Below are positions 26,602-35,909 of a DNA stretch of 64,000 nucleotides, piece by piece. Position 1 is the first letter of the stretch. Each line of letters starts with the position of its first letter. The translations under genes were made by a program, and so were the position numbers. This DNA comes from Subsaximicrobium wynnwilliamsii (GTDB lineage Bacteria; Bacteroidota; Bacteroidia; Flavobacteriales; Flavobacteriaceae): positions 1-64,000 of the forward strand of contig NZ_VORM01000025.1 in the NCBI RefSeq assembly GCF_007997225.1, read 5' to 3'. The notes under the pieces are model-generated. The model was not told where the DNA came from, did not search any database, and saw only the letters and a program-made list of their open reading frames with translations.

Positions 26602-26829
26602 ATGAATACACATTTTTGTAAAGTAGGAAACGTAAGACCTAATTTGAGCAAGCGATTTTCGCTTAAGGATCTCGAGGAAAAATACATAAAATTCACTGAA
26701 GATGCTTACAATGCCATGCACAACGATGCTAACTTGAGTGACACCTTATATCATGAGGCTTCCAAGCTTAGAGATCAAATACTCAATTTGAAGGGTACTA
26801 ATCCAAATGATTTTGATGCAGCTTTCTAA
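26602..26829 (+). CDS. Small helical protein, paralog of the previous gene
   Basis: 75 residues; after a short basic N-terminus it carries the segment LEEKYIKFTEDAYN and LSDTLYHEASKLRDQI, shared with the protein encoded at 26324. The 3' end overlaps the 3' end of the convergent binding-protein gene by 32 bases (26798-26829), so transcripts of the two are partly antisense. Function unknown. Confidence 0.65.
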   Translation: MNTHFCKVGNVRPNLSKRFSLKDLEEKYIKFTEDAYNAMHNDANLSDTLYHEASKLRDQILNLKGTNPNDFDAAF

Positions 26830-27586
26830 AGTAGTCAAAGGCCTTCAATAATCGGGAACCATACCAAGAAAAGTACTCGCCATCAACCAATACAATTTTC
26901 GTTTTGGGAAAAATGGCTTCCAAATCTTGCTGGTGATCTTCTTTAAAAGGATAAGGTTCACTCGATAATAGTATGACATCTGGATGGCGCTCCCCAATTT
27001 CAGCCAATTCAATTTCTGGATAGCGCTCAAAATCCTTAAAACTATTCTCAAAATTATTGAGGCTTAACATCTCATCAATGAACGTCTGTTTTGCAACAAC
27101 CATCCATGGTTTTTTCCAAATCAAATAAGCGACTTTATATCTTGGCCGCTCTTTGAGAAATTTCGAGAATTGTTGTTTTTCCTTTTGGATACCTTCAATT
27201 AAATGCTGCGCCTTTTGCGCTGCGGAAAACATTTCCCCATACATTTTAATGAGTTCCAACGCGTCCTCAAAAGTATGGACATCACTAATGTGAACTGGAG
27301 CTATGCTTTTTAACTCCTTGACCATTTCTTCGGTATTCTCCTCTTTATTACACAGAATAACATCTGGTTTTAAGCCTCTTATCTCATCTAAATGCACCTG
27401 CTTTGTGCCCCCAACAATGACCTTGGTATTGCGCAATTCCTCTGGGTGCACACAAAACTTTGTAATCCCGACGAGAGAGGACTCCAAACCCAAATCAACC
27501 AAAAGTTCGGTTTGCGAAGGCACCAAAGACACGATTCTTTTTGGTGTCGATGCTAATTTGAATAGGTTGCCCAATTGGTCTTTCAT
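26798..27586 (-). CDS. BtuF-like helical-backbone metal/cobalamin-binding protein without signal peptide
   Basis: 262 residues of the class III periplasmic-binding fold (helical backbone metal receptor), similar to BtuF and iron-complex binding proteins: RIVSLVPSQTELLVDLGL near the N-terminus, LKPDVILCNKEEN and GERHPDVILLSSEPYPF in the two lobes. No signal peptide is visible from the ATG at 27584-27586 and no upstream start supplies one, which is unusual for this fold but common in a Bacteroidota subgroup. No ABC transporter genes are adjacent. The ligand is unknown; cobalamin is possible, given the B12-dependent mutase 2.7 kb away. Confidence 0.75.
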   Translation of the reverse strand: MKDQLGNLFKLASTPKRIVSLVPSQTELLVDLGLESSLVGITKFCVHPEELRNTKVIVGGTKQVHLDEIRGLKPDVILCNKEENTEEMVKELKSIAPVHISDVHTFEDALELIKMYGEMFSAAQKAQHLIEGIQKEKQQFSKFLKERPRYKVAYLIWKKPWMVVAKQTFIDEMLSLNNFENSFKDFERYPEIELAEIGERHPDVILLSSEPYPFKEDHQQDLEAIFPKTKIVLVDGEYFSWYGSRLLKAFDYFRKLHQNHLD

Positions 27587-27776
27587 GAGTGTTGCTTTTT
27601 TAACTACTATATTGGCCGCTTAAGATTGCGTACTGAAGATTTGCTAACTCTTAAAAAACCGACGCCTACCAAAGTTAATCAAAATTTATCCTAGGCCTTA
27701 GGAGTCCTGATAAACAAACTATGCTTAGAAAAAGTCTTTAGCGGGATTGAGCTCTTGCCACAATTATCAATTGAGA

Positions 27777-28589
27777 TTAGCTCAAAATAGCTGCCATCTC
27801 CTGCTGCAATGCTTCCGCCTTAGTTGCAGCTGCTTGAGCAAAATCAACACCTTCTGAAGCATATATGATGCCTCTTGATGAATTGACCAACAAGCCAATT
27901 TGCGCATTCAATCCATATTTGCAAACGTCTTGCAGATTTCCGCCTTGAGCTCCTACACCCGGCACCAGTAAAAAAGCATCTGGAATGATCTTTCTGATAT
28001 CCTTGAAGTATTCCGCCTTTGTAGCTCCAACCACATACATGAGATTTTTAGCGTTTTTCCATGCTTTTGAAGTTTCTAAAACCTGATTGTAAAGCGATTT
28101 GCCATCTACCAGCTTCGTTTGAAAATCAAAAGCGCCTTCATTGGAAGTGAGTGCCAATAAAATGGTGTGCTTATTTTCAAAAGCCAAAAATGGTTCTACA
28201 GAGTCTCTTCCCATATAAGGTGCCACCGTGACGCTATCAAAACCTAAATCCTCAAAAAACGCCTTAGCATAACGCGTGCTGGTATTGCCAATATCGCCTC
28301 GTTTGGCATCGGCTATTGTAAAGATTTCAGGATGTTTTTCGTTGAGATAATTGACGGTTTTCTCGAGCGCTCTCCAGCCTTTGAGTCCGTAAGCTTCATA
28401 AAAAGCGGTGTTGGGCTTATAGGCAACGCAAAGATTGTGCGTGGCATCGATTATGGCTTTGTTGAAAGCAAAGATAGGATCTTCATCATTTAATAAATGT
28501 TTTGGGATTTTCTCCAAATCCACATCCAATCCAATACAAAGAAAGGATTTCTTTTTTTTTATTTGCGCTATGAGTTCTTGTGTTGTCAT
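27777..28589 (-). CDS. pyrF: Orotidine 5'-phosphate decarboxylase
   Basis: Last step of UMP synthesis: removes CO2 from OMP. At 270 residues it belongs to the longer type 2 group found in Bacteroidota, not the 230-residue E. coli type. The catalytic Lys-Asp array is in [16 protein letters not shown], the N-terminal Asp in [12 protein letters not shown], and the phosphate loop in [10 protein letters not shown]. It is separated from prfA, on the same strand, by a 143-base gap holding a long inverted repeat. Confidence 0.95.
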   Translation of the reverse strand: MTTQELIAQIKKKKSFLCIGLDVDLEKIPKHLLNDEDPIFAFNKAIIDATHNLCVAYKPNTAFYEAYGLKGWRALEKTVNYLNEKHPEIFTIADAKRGDIGNTSTRYAKAFFEDLGFDSVTVAPYMGRDSVEPFLAFENKHTILLALTSNEGAFDFQTKLVDGKSLYNQVLETSKAWKNAKNLMYVVGATKAEYFKDIRKIIPDAFLLVPGVGAQGGNLQDVCKYGLNAQIGLLVNSSRGIIYASEGVDFAQAAATKAEALQQEMAAILS

Positions 28590-28618
28590 TCCTTCCTTTA
28601 ATTCCTCTCTTAATCACT

Positions 28619-28703
28619 CCAAGGGAGGGAAACTGTTATGGGCCTACTCTAATAATCTTGGGCTTTTGCGCTGTATTATTCCCAACAGTTTCTTTCCCTT
28701 TGG
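28619..28703. repeat. Long imperfect inverted repeat between prfA and pyrF
   Basis: Arms of about 20 bases (28619-28637 and 28684-28703) pair with a few mismatches, and inner AATAAT/ATTATT (28651-28656, 28675-28680) pair as well. On the minus strand it lies after the prfA stop and before the pyrF start, so it could be a terminator, a leader structure for pyrF, or a small non-autonomous mobile element. Confidence 0.55.
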
Positions 28704-28732
28704 GAAAGTTTAAGATTGGGCTTATTTTTGGT

Positions 28733-29809
28733 TTAAATATGGTCATCACTAGCTTTCAACAACTCGGTGTTTTCAGCCAACTGCAATTCATCAATGATTT
28801 TTTGGATGTCGCCGTTGATAATGTTGGAAAGATCATACAGGGTCAAGCCTATTCTATGATCTGTTACCCGACTTTGGGGATAATTATAGGTTCTAATTTT
28901 AGCGCTTCGATCACCAGAACTTACCATACTACCGCGTCTGGCAGAATCTTCGGCCTGCTTTTTGGCCAACTCCATATCGTATAAGCGCGAACGCAACACT
29001 TTAAAAGCCTTCTCTTTATTTTTATGCTGTGATTTTTGATCTTGACATTGGGCCACCAAACCAGTAGGTTCGTGGGTTAATCGCACGGCAGAATAGGTGG
29101 TATTTACCGATTGACCTCCAGGACCAGAAGAACAGAAAAAATCGATGCGCACATCTTTGGGATCGATTTCAATATCAAATTCTTCAGCTTCAGGAAAAAC
29201 CATGCAAGTTGCTGCACTAGTATGCACACGCCCTTGGGTTTCTGTTTGTGGCACACGTTGCACGCGGTGCACACCAGCCTCGAATTTTAGAGTGCCATAC
29301 ACGTCATCACCAGAAACTTCAAATTGAATTTCCTTGAAACCACCATTGGTGCCTTCACTATAATCAACGGTATCCACTTTCCAACCTTTGCTTTCACAAT
29401 ACTTGCTGTACATTCTGTAAAGATCGCCTGCAAATATACTGGCTTCATCACCGCCTGTTCCTGCACGTAGCTCAACAACCGCATTTTTAGAATCTTCGGG
29501 ATCTTTTGGAATCAACATAAAGCGAATCTCTTCTTCCAGTTTCGGGATGCCTTCCTTGGCTTCGTCATATTGCATCCTCGCCATTTCGACCATTTCGGGA
29601 TCACTTCCGTCGGAAATAATCGCTTCCGCTTCCTTGAGATTATCTGTCAACTCAATGTAAGCTTCACGCTTGTCCATAAGCTTTCGCAAATCCTTGTATT
29701 CTTTGTTAAGGGATACATAGCGCTTTTGATTGGTCATGATATCGGGTTGGATGATAAGATCACTCACCTCGTCAAAACGCTGTTTTATTATCTGTAATTT
29801 ATCTAACAT
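28733..29809 (-). CDS. prfA: Peptide chain release factor 1
   Basis: Recognises UAA and UAG stop codons and triggers peptide release. 358 residues, the standard length. The GGQ motif is at 231-233 ([14 protein letters not shown]). The stop-codon reading tripeptide lies at 187-189 and reads PQT, where E. coli has PAT; its context [15 protein letters not shown] is intact. A downstream prmC is absent here; pyrF follows instead. A TATTTTTG box on the minus strand (29830-29837) lies 20 bases before the ATG. Confidence 0.96.
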   Translation of the reverse strand: MLDKLQIIKQRFDEVSDLIIQPDIMTNQKRYVSLNKEYKDLRKLMDKREAYIELTDNLKEAEAIISDGSDPEMVEMARMQYDEAKEGIPKLEEEIRFMLIPKDPEDSKNAVVELRAGTGGDEASIFAGDLYRMYSKYCESKGWKVDTVDYSEGTNGGFKEIQFEVSGDDVYGTLKFEAGVHRVQRVPQTETQGRVHTSAATCMVFPEAEEFDIEIDPKDVRIDFFCSSGPGGQSVNTTYSAVRLTHEPTGLVAQCQDQKSQHKNKEKAFKVLRSRLYDMELAKKQAEDSARRGSMVSSGDRSAKIRTYNYPQSRVTDHRIGLTLYDLSNIINGDIQKIIDELQLAENTELLKASDDHI

Positions 29810-29917
29810 TTATTTTTGAAATTGTAGTTCAAAAATACGATAATTTATGGATTTGTTGGCAGCAGGAAATATTTCCATTGGTAAAATAAAAAGGGATTGC
29901 CTGTCGTTAAGGGCTAC

Positions 29918-30208
29918 ATGAGATATCAATTGCGCTCAATTTTGAATTATTATAAACCGATTGCCCTGTGGTCTTTCATGGCGACTCTTATTCTAATTGT
30001 CATCCAACCAAATTTGATCCTGGCTTTGCTTTGCAAGCTCTGTTTACTTTTAGCATTTTGGTTTGTGATGAGCGACATAAATATGCGACAACGCCTTCAT
30101 TTCTATCGAATCAGCGGCATTTCGAATGTGAGATTTTTTGGGATACTGTATCTTTTTGATGCGTTTTTAACGAGTCTATTTTTTATAGTGGTTCGTGGCT
30201 TCATCTAA
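29918..30208 (+). CDS. Small membrane protein of unknown function
   Basis: 96 residues from the ATG at 29918 (an upstream TTG would add seven). Three hydrophobic segments (about 19-35, 38-55 and 74-92) are separated by short basic loops, with a net positive N-terminus. I do not recognise a family. It is divergent from prfA with a 108-base gap and is followed by a long non-coding stretch, so it stands alone. Confidence 0.55.
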   Translation: MRYQLRSILNYYKPIALWSFMATLILIVIQPNLILALLCKLCLLLAFWFVMSDINMRQRLHFYRISGISNVRFFGILYLFDAFLTSLFFIVVRGFI

Positions 30209-30256
30209 AAAACGATTGATTGATGCGGAAGGAAATGCTGTTTTTTTAAGTTTTAT

Positions 30257-30484
30257 AGGCTCTAGTTCAACCAAGCGTTGATTTTTTGAATTTAATTTAA
30301 AATCCAGATATTTTGAGCGGTCTCAATTCTAGAAGATTCAATTATTCCCTTAAGGGTCAGGGCAAAATTAATTGAATTTTCGGCGTCATGTTCTTGCCCC
30401 TCCTGATGGATATCGGGACTAAAGGGCGACATGATGCCGAAAATTGTGGTGCTCAGTCATAATACCTGTTTTAAACTAGAGCCT
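30257..30484. repeat. Nested inverted-repeat element, MITE-like or structured RNA
   Basis: Outer 11-bp arms AGGCTCTAGTT (30257-30267) and AACTAGAGCCT (30474-30484) bound a 228-base segment with no open frame. Inside, 30375-30390 and 30430-30445 form a 16-bp stem with one wobble, with an inner GCCC/GGGC pair. Terminal inverted repeats with an internal hairpin and no coding capacity suit a miniature mobile element. A folded RNA is the alternative. Confidence 0.5.
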
Positions 30485-30621
30485 TTTTATACAATTTCAT
30501 AAATTTCGGACTAAGGAAAAAAACGCTTACTTTCGTCCAAATGACGCCACTCAAGCTTATGTTGCTATTCCATAAACCGCTTAACCTTAGTCATTAATAA
30601 TCACGGAAATCATTTGGATGA

Positions 30622-30819
30622 TCAATCCAGCTATTTTCGATTGTGAACGATCAAGTTATTTTTTACAAGAATGTTGGTCTCATTACCAACCACCTGAAGG
30701 AGCAGATCATCGAAACTTCAAATGTCTAGTATCTCTTAGAAAATGGTCATCGTAAATTAATCGATGACCTGAAGCTGCTGAAATTTCCCAATCAAGCAAC
30801 CACAGTTACGTTTTCTTAA
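30622..30819 (+). pseudogene. Decayed coding remnant with in-frame TAG
   Basis: 66 codons in one frame from just after a TGA to a TAA at 30817-30819, broken once by TAG at 30727-30729. The conceptual product looks protein-like on both sides of the stop (VGLITNHLKEQIIETSNV, then YLLENGHRKLIDDLKLL). No start codon is present. I cannot name the family. It probably is the 3' end of a lost gene, cut off upstream by insertion or deletion. Confidence 0.4.
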
Positions 30820-30822
30820 ATC

Positions 30823-31764
30823 TTAAAAACCGACCACAACACCAACTCCCAAAAGCTGTTTCCACTGTACCTTGGCACCATTCTCTATAAATTCATCTTC
30901 TACGGCGGTCTCTTCCAAAATCTTGATGTCATTATCATATTTAATGTGTGAGCCCAACGTGGCCTTAACATATTGATTGACTCTAAAATCAAAGACGACC
31001 TCCCAATCCACATCAATGTTTCCGAAGTTATTGATATAATCGGAATACAGGCTCAGATTATGCCTTACCCGAATATTCTCAAAGATTTCCTTCTCATAAA
31101 AGTTGGTGAATAGCACTCCCATTTCGGTTCTTACGCGCTCGCCTTGCTTTATAATATTGCCCTCAGCATCGATTACGGCCGGTGTCACGCCAAATGATCC
31201 TGCGTTAGAAAGGTCTGCATCCAATACAAAGGTGGCTTTGAAGGTCAATGGCGACATGTAAACTGAAAACTTTTCGAGATTTTTGCCGTACTCGGTACCA
31301 CCTCCTAGAAACAAGTATCCTGGCGCCATTAGTTTTGAGATTTCATTGTCCCGATTTGGGTATTGATAACCGTTTGTGAATTGCGTCTTAAAATTGGCAC
31401 GCCCAGAAAAATACCAATTGGTAAGCGTATCGTTTCTAAAGCCAAATGTTGATATCAGTTCCAACTCGTCTTCAGTTTTTCTCAATCTTTGGTTTTCCTG
31501 CTTGTTGATGCCATACCTGAGCTTTGCCGAGTTGCGCCATTTATAGTAGGTGTCTTGGTATCTAAGCTCTGAAAGCACGTTAAGCAATGCGGAAATGGAA
31601 TTGCTCCCACCTGCATTCCAGTTTACAAAAGTAACCTCACTGATATCCAAGTTGGCCTGATTGGTCTGTAACCAGGTGTAATCTTTTGGAACTTCAGGGA
31701 AATTGTTTTGTGAGTAAAAGTGTTGAAATGTGAGCATCAATAAAATGCATACAGCTCTTTTCAT
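30823..31764 (-). CDS. DUF3078 domain protein, probable outer-membrane beta-barrel
   Basis: 313 residues with a signal peptide (1-18, ending FYSQ). The mature protein alternates polar and hydrophobic residues in many short strands (KWRNSAKLRYGINKQEN, WYFSGRANFKTQF, FSVYMSPLTFKATF) and ends in a hydrophobic strand finishing with Phe, as expected of an outer-membrane barrel. It matches DUF3078, a Bacteroidota-specific family of unknown function. It starts 28 bases after purM ends, on the same strand, and is probably co-transcribed with it. Confidence 0.85.
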   Translation of the reverse strand: MKRAVCILLMLTFQHFYSQNNFPEVPKDYTWLQTNQANLDISEVTFVNWNAGGSNSISALLNVLSELRYQDTYYKWRNSAKLRYGINKQENQRLRKTEDELELISTFGFRNDTLTNWYFSGRANFKTQFTNGYQYPNRDNEISKLMAPGYLFLGGGTEYGKNLEKFSVYMSPLTFKATFVLDADLSNAGSFGVTPAVIDAEGNIIKQGERVRTEMGVLFTNFYEKEIFENIRVRHNLSLYSDYINNFGNIDVDWEVVFDFRVNQYVKATLGSHIKYDNDIKILEETAVEDEFIENGAKVQWKQLLGVGVVVGF

Positions 31765-31792
31765 TATAGCGAAAATTTAGGGGAACATGTTC

Positions 31793-32971
31793 TTAATATT
31801 CAAAAACACCAAATTGGCTTTTGATACTCAGTTTTTTTTCTTCGGAAGCTTCCACACGACCAACAATTTGAGCATTGACGTTGAAGCTTTTTGAAATGCC
31901 AATGATTTGCTCAGCAACTTCTGGATTCACATAAAGCTCCATACGGTGGCCACAATTGAAAACTTGGTACATTTCCTTCCAACTGGTTTTGGATTGTTCT
32001 TGGATGAGTTTAAACAACGGTGGAATCTCGAACATATTATCTTTTATGATGTGAAGTTGCTCCACAAAATGAAGAATCTTGGTTTGTGCACCACCAGAAC
32101 AGTGGATCATGCCATGGATGTCTTCCGAAGAAAAAACATCCAGGATTTTCTTGATGATTGGCGCATAAGTCCTGGTTGGCGAAAGCACAAGTTTACCAGC
32201 ATCTATTGGAGCGCCCTCAACCGCATCGGTTAATTTCATGTGGCCAGAATACACGAGCTCCTTTGGTACTGAAGCGTCGTAGCTTTCTGGATATTTTTCA
32301 GCTAAATAGTGACCAAAAACATCATGTCTTGCCGATGTGAGTCCGTTGCTGCCCATACCACCATTATATCCTGTCTCATAAGTGGCTTGGCCAAAACTCT
32401 CAAGCCCAACAATCACATCGCCAGCTTTTATATTGGCATTATCAATCACATGAGATCGTTTAATACGAGCAGTAACGGTAGAGTCCACGATAATTGTTCG
32501 CACCAAATCGCCAACATCGGCAGTCTCACCTCCTGTGGAATGAATGCTTATCCCAAAATTCTTGAGATCTGCAATCAAGGCTTCAGTGCCATTTATAAGT
32601 GCTGAAATGACTTCACCGGGAATCAAATTTTTGTTGCGCCCAATGGTTGATGACAATAGAATATCACTGGTAGCACCAACGCAGATCAAATCGTCAATGT
32701 TCATGATGAGCGCATCTTGTGCAATGCCTTTCCAAACGGAAAGATCGCCGGTTTCTTTCCAATACATGTATGCCAAGGACGATTTTGTACCGGCACCATC
32801 GGCATGCATGATGAGGCAATAATCTTCATCATTGGTTAAATAATCGGGCACAATTTTACAGAATGCCTTAGGGAACAAGCCTTTATCAATGTTTTTTATG
32901 GCATTGTGCACATCTTCCTTTGAGGCCGAAACCCCGCGTTGTGCATATCTTTTACTTGTATCTTCACTCAT
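31793..32971 (-). CDS. purM: Phosphoribosylformylglycinamidine cyclo-ligase (AIR synthase)
   Basis: Fifth step of purine synthesis: ATP-dependent ring closure of FGAM to AIR. At 392 residues it is the longer Bacteroidota form. The N-terminal YAQRGVSASKEDVHNAI, the ATP-site region HADGAGTKSSLAYMYWKETGDL, GETADVGDLVRT and GHRMELYVNPE are all recognisable. It is transcribed on the minus strand, with the DUF3078 gene downstream. On the minus strand a TATTTTTG box (32989-32996) lies 17 bases before the ATG. Confidence 0.93.
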   Translation of the reverse strand: MSEDTSKRYAQRGVSASKEDVHNAIKNIDKGLFPKAFCKIVPDYLTNDEDYCLIMHADGAGTKSSLAYMYWKETGDLSVWKGIAQDALIMNIDDLICVGATSDILLSSTIGRNKNLIPGEVISALINGTEALIADLKNFGISIHSTGGETADVGDLVRTIIVDSTVTARIKRSHVIDNANIKAGDVIVGLESFGQATYETGYNGGMGSNGLTSARHDVFGHYLAEKYPESYDASVPKELVYSGHMKLTDAVEGAPIDAGKLVLSPTRTYAPIIKKILDVFSSEDIHGMIHCSGGAQTKILHFVEQLHIIKDNMFEIPPLFKLIQEQSKTSWKEMYQVFNCGHRMELYVNPEVAEQIIGISKSFNVNAQIVGRVEASEEKKLSIKSQFGVFEY

Positions 32972-33155
32972 GGCATGAAATTAATCGACAAAAATAAGAA
33001 TTGTAAATCATTAAAGTGCTTCCGTAAAGAAAAGTTCTTATTGGCATTTATTGTTGTCTGATAAAAGTAATATATGATTCTGGGAAACCCCATTCTATAT
33101 TCAATCCCTACGGGTCTAGCCTTTGCAGGGATTCTATTGAGTTACCCCTATTAAA

Positions 33156-33211
33156 TGCCTAAGGGCATATTGTCCGCCGCGGCGGACGTTATATGGTGTT
33201 TAACCGGACAA
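33156..33211. repeat. GC-rich palindromes in the glnN-purM gap
   Basis: A perfect 16-bp GC palindrome GTCCGCCGCGGCGGAC (33172-33187) stands out in an AT-rich gap. Its left part also belongs to TATTGTCCG, which can pair instead with CGGACAATA at 33203-33211, so two exclusive hairpins are possible. The gap 32972-33383 holds no gene; the remainder shows only short inverted words and the terminator of glnN. Confidence 0.7.
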
Positions 33212-33332
33212 TACTGATGGGTATTCCTTTATTCAGAAAACACAGCCTTTTGGCCTTGCACTTATTATTTACGAAGTTATTGGCACTATATGTAAAGCCA
33301 AATTGAAATTTCCACGAACACAGTCAGCACAA

Positions 33333-33359
33333 AAAAAAGCCTCACAAGGAGGCTTTTTT
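33333..33359 (-). terminator. Intrinsic terminator of the glutamine synthetase gene
   Basis: GCCTC/GAGGC core with a 5-base loop, flanked by A-runs and T-runs on both sides that extend the stem and supply the U-tract on the minus strand. It starts 25 bases past the glutamine synthetase stop. Confidence 0.88.
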
Positions 33360-33383
33360 GAATTGTCATTAATAATTTCAACT

Positions 33384-35570
33384 TTAATAGGTAAATAAAA
33401 GTTCACGGTATTTGGTCAATGGCCAAAGCTCATCATCTACCAACAACTCCAATTTATCGCAGTTGTAACGAATTTTCTCAAAATAAGGTTTCACCTTATG
33501 GCAGTAGGAATCTGCTTTTTCCTCAATATCCTCTATTTTGTTTGCAGTGCGTCTTTCATCGGTCATTTTTGTGACGTTTGAATTGATGGACTCGATATGG
33601 CCAGAAATTTCCTCAATTAGGTTCATTTGTTCGCTAGCCAGGTTTTTAAAATCATCTCCATAAATATCTTTCAATCCTTTCACATTCTCGATAAGGATAT
33701 TTTGGTAGCGCACTGCGGTTGGCACCACATGGTTCCTTGCAATATCCCCCAAGACACGACCTTCAATTTGGATGCGTAAGGCATACTCGTCCATTTCAAT
33801 TTCATAGCGCGCAATGGTTTCGATCCTATTCATGACCTTTAAATCTTCATATAATTTAACGGTTTTGTCAGATTTCTTGACTTTTAAAGCTTCAGGCGTT
33901 GTTTTGTTATTACTAAGACCGCGTTTTTTAGCTTCTTTTTCCCATTCCTCACCGTAACCATTCCCTTCAAACAGAATGTTTCTGGATTTTTTAATGTATT
34001 CGCGCAGCACGTTGAAGATGGCATCATCCTTCTTCATATCGTCTTTCTTGATAAGCGCATCCACTTGTTTCTTGAAGTCGATCAACTGCTTGGCCACTAT
34101 CGCGTTCAAGACCGTCATTGGATTGGCGCAATTGGCTTGGGAGCCTACTGCCCTAAACTCAAATTTGTTACCGGTAAAGGCAAATGGAGAGGTTCGGTTT
34201 CTATCGGTATTGTCTAATAAAACATCCGGGATTTTCCCAACCACATTTAATTTAAGATCTGTTTTTTCCTCTGGCGACAACTTGCCATCGGTCACATTTT
34301 CCAGTTCATCCAATACTTTAGTGAGTTGCTCACCAATAAATACCGATATGATAGCTGGAGGCGCTTCATTGGCACCCAAACGATGGTCGTTACCAGCAGA
34401 AGCTATGGCTGCACGAAGCAATTCCTCATTATCATGAACCGCTTTAATGGTATTGATGAAAAAGGTTAAAAACTGAAGGTTGCTCATTGGTGTTTTCCCA
34501 GGGCCCAAAAGGTTTACCCCGGTATTGGTAGTTAAGCTCCAGTTATTGTGCTTACCAGAACCATTTACGCCTGCAAAAGGTTTTTCGTGAAAAAGCACTT
34601 TAAGCTTGTGACGCTCGGCAATGCGATCCATTATATCCATCAATAGGGAGTTATGATCTACCGCTAAATTGGCTTCGTCATAAATTGGCGCCAATTCAAA
34701 TTGGTTGGGCGCGACCTCGTTATGTCTCGTTTTCACGGGTATGCCCAACAACATGCACTCGGTTTCCAAATCCCTCATATAGTCCAAGGCTCTATTTGGA
34801 ATGGTTCCAAAATAATGATCATCCAATTGCTGTCCCTTCGCTGGGGAATGTCCCAAAAGGGTTCTTCCTGTAAGTACGATATCTGGTCTGGACATTGCCA
34901 AACCACTATCTATCAAGAAATATTCTTGTTCCCATCCCAAAGAGGCGTTGACCCGCTTCACGTTTTTATCAAAATATTTACAAACTGCCACTGAAGCACT
35001 ATCAACAGCCTGCAAAGCACGTAATAATGGCGTTTTGAAATCCAGTGCCTCACCAGTATAGGACACAAAAACGGTTGGAATGCATAAAGTGGTACCAACA
35101 ATAAATGCCGGAGACGTAGGATCCCAAGCCGTGTAGCCTCTTGCTTCAAACGTATTTCTTATGCCGCCATTTGGGAAACTGGAGGCATCTGGCTCTTGTT
35201 GCACCAATTGCCCTCCGCCAAACTTTTCTATGGCCAATCCGCCACCAATGGTTTCGAAAAAGGCATCGTGTTTTTCGGCAGTGGCTCCAGTTAATGGTTG
35301 AAACCAGTGCGTATAATGCGTTGCACCCTTAGAAATTGCCCACTCCTTCATCCCTGTAGAAATATGATCTGCAACCACACGGTCTATTTTAGAACCGTTC
35401 ACATTGGCATCTATCACACTGTCGTACGCTTCTTTTGTTAAATATTGGCGCATGGTGGACTCTTTGAATACATTGGCTCCAAATATTTCGGAACGTCGAA
35501 CCTTTTCTTCTATGAGAACCGGCTTTAGATTGTAGATCTGTTTTAATGCGTGGAATCTTAATGTTGACAT
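33384..35570 (-). CDS. glnN: Type III glutamine synthetase
   Basis: Makes glutamine from glutamate, ammonia and ATP; acts as a dodecamer in the cytoplasm. The length of 728 residues and the N-terminal extension are those of GSIII, typical of Bacteroidota and cyanobacteria. Motifs: LGWEQEYFLID (metal ligands), VAPNQFELAPIYDEAN, KPFAGVNGSGKHNNWS (ATP site), and RNRTSPFAFTGNKFEFRA near residue 450. It is monocistronic, with its own promoter and terminator, which fits regulation by nitrogen status. Confidence 0.96.
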   Translation of the reverse strand: MSTLRFHALKQIYNLKPVLIEEKVRRSEIFGANVFKESTMRQYLTKEAYDSVIDANVNGSKIDRVVADHISTGMKEWAISKGATHYTHWFQPLTGATAEKHDAFFETIGGGLAIEKFGGGQLVQQEPDASSFPNGGIRNTFEARGYTAWDPTSPAFIVGTTLCIPTVFVSYTGEALDFKTPLLRALQAVDSASVAVCKYFDKNVKRVNASLGWEQEYFLIDSGLAMSRPDIVLTGRTLLGHSPAKGQQLDDHYFGTIPNRALDYMRDLETECMLLGIPVKTRHNEVAPNQFELAPIYDEANLAVDHNSLLMDIMDRIAERHKLKVLFHEKPFAGVNGSGKHNNWSLTTNTGVNLLGPGKTPMSNLQFLTFFINTIKAVHDNEELLRAAIASAGNDHRLGANEAPPAIISVFIGEQLTKVLDELENVTDGKLSPEEKTDLKLNVVGKIPDVLLDNTDRNRTSPFAFTGNKFEFRAVGSQANCANPMTVLNAIVAKQLIDFKKQVDALIKKDDMKKDDAIFNVLREYIKKSRNILFEGNGYGEEWEKEAKKRGLSNNKTTPEALKVKKSDKTVKLYEDLKVMNRIETIARYEIEMDEYALRIQIEGRVLGDIARNHVVPTAVRYQNILIENVKGLKDIYGDDFKNLASEQMNLIEEISGHIESINSNVTKMTDERRTANKIEDIEEKADSYCHKVKPYFEKIRYNCDKLELLVDDELWPLTKYRELLFTY

Positions 35571-35607
35571 GTTGTGGTTTTGTTTTAATTTATTTATTTC
35601 GATAGGG

Positions 35608-35641
35608 CAAATTTAATAAAATTTAAAAACCCATAGGCAAA
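35608..35641 (-). promoter_or_regulatory. Promoter of the glutamine synthetase gene
   Basis: On the minus strand TTTG (35638-35641) and TAAATTTG (35608-35615) are 22 bases apart, a good match to the Bacteroidota consensus. The -7 box ends 37 bases before the ATG. Confidence 0.65.
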
Positions 35642-35787
35642 CACCCTGTATTTTTTAGGGTATGAACTAAAGAAAATATCATATAAGCAGTAACACCCCT
35701 CCATTTTTATCAGATTATTAGCACAAAAATAAAGGTTGGAGTTCAGGAAAGCCGCTTTTGAATAAATGCCGTGGGTAGGGCCATAGA

Positions 35788-35835
35788 ATGCTAAGCACAC
35801 TGTATATCAATAATATACACCGATAGGCTTAGCAT
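35788..35835. terminator. Nested hairpin downstream of the antiporter gene
   Basis: Outer arms ATGCTAAGC and GCTTAGCAT are perfect, and inner TGTATAT and ATATACA pair as well, giving a 48-base two-part hairpin 75 bases past the antiporter stop. No U-tract follows, so a terminator role is a guess. The remaining bases of 35571-35909 hold the glutamine synthetase promoter and no gene. Confidence 0.45.
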
Positions 35836-35909
35836 TTAATAAATCCTACGGCGCAAATAAGTCTAAGCGCTTGGAGATGAAAACAATCCGGACGAAACTA
35901 AATTGATTT

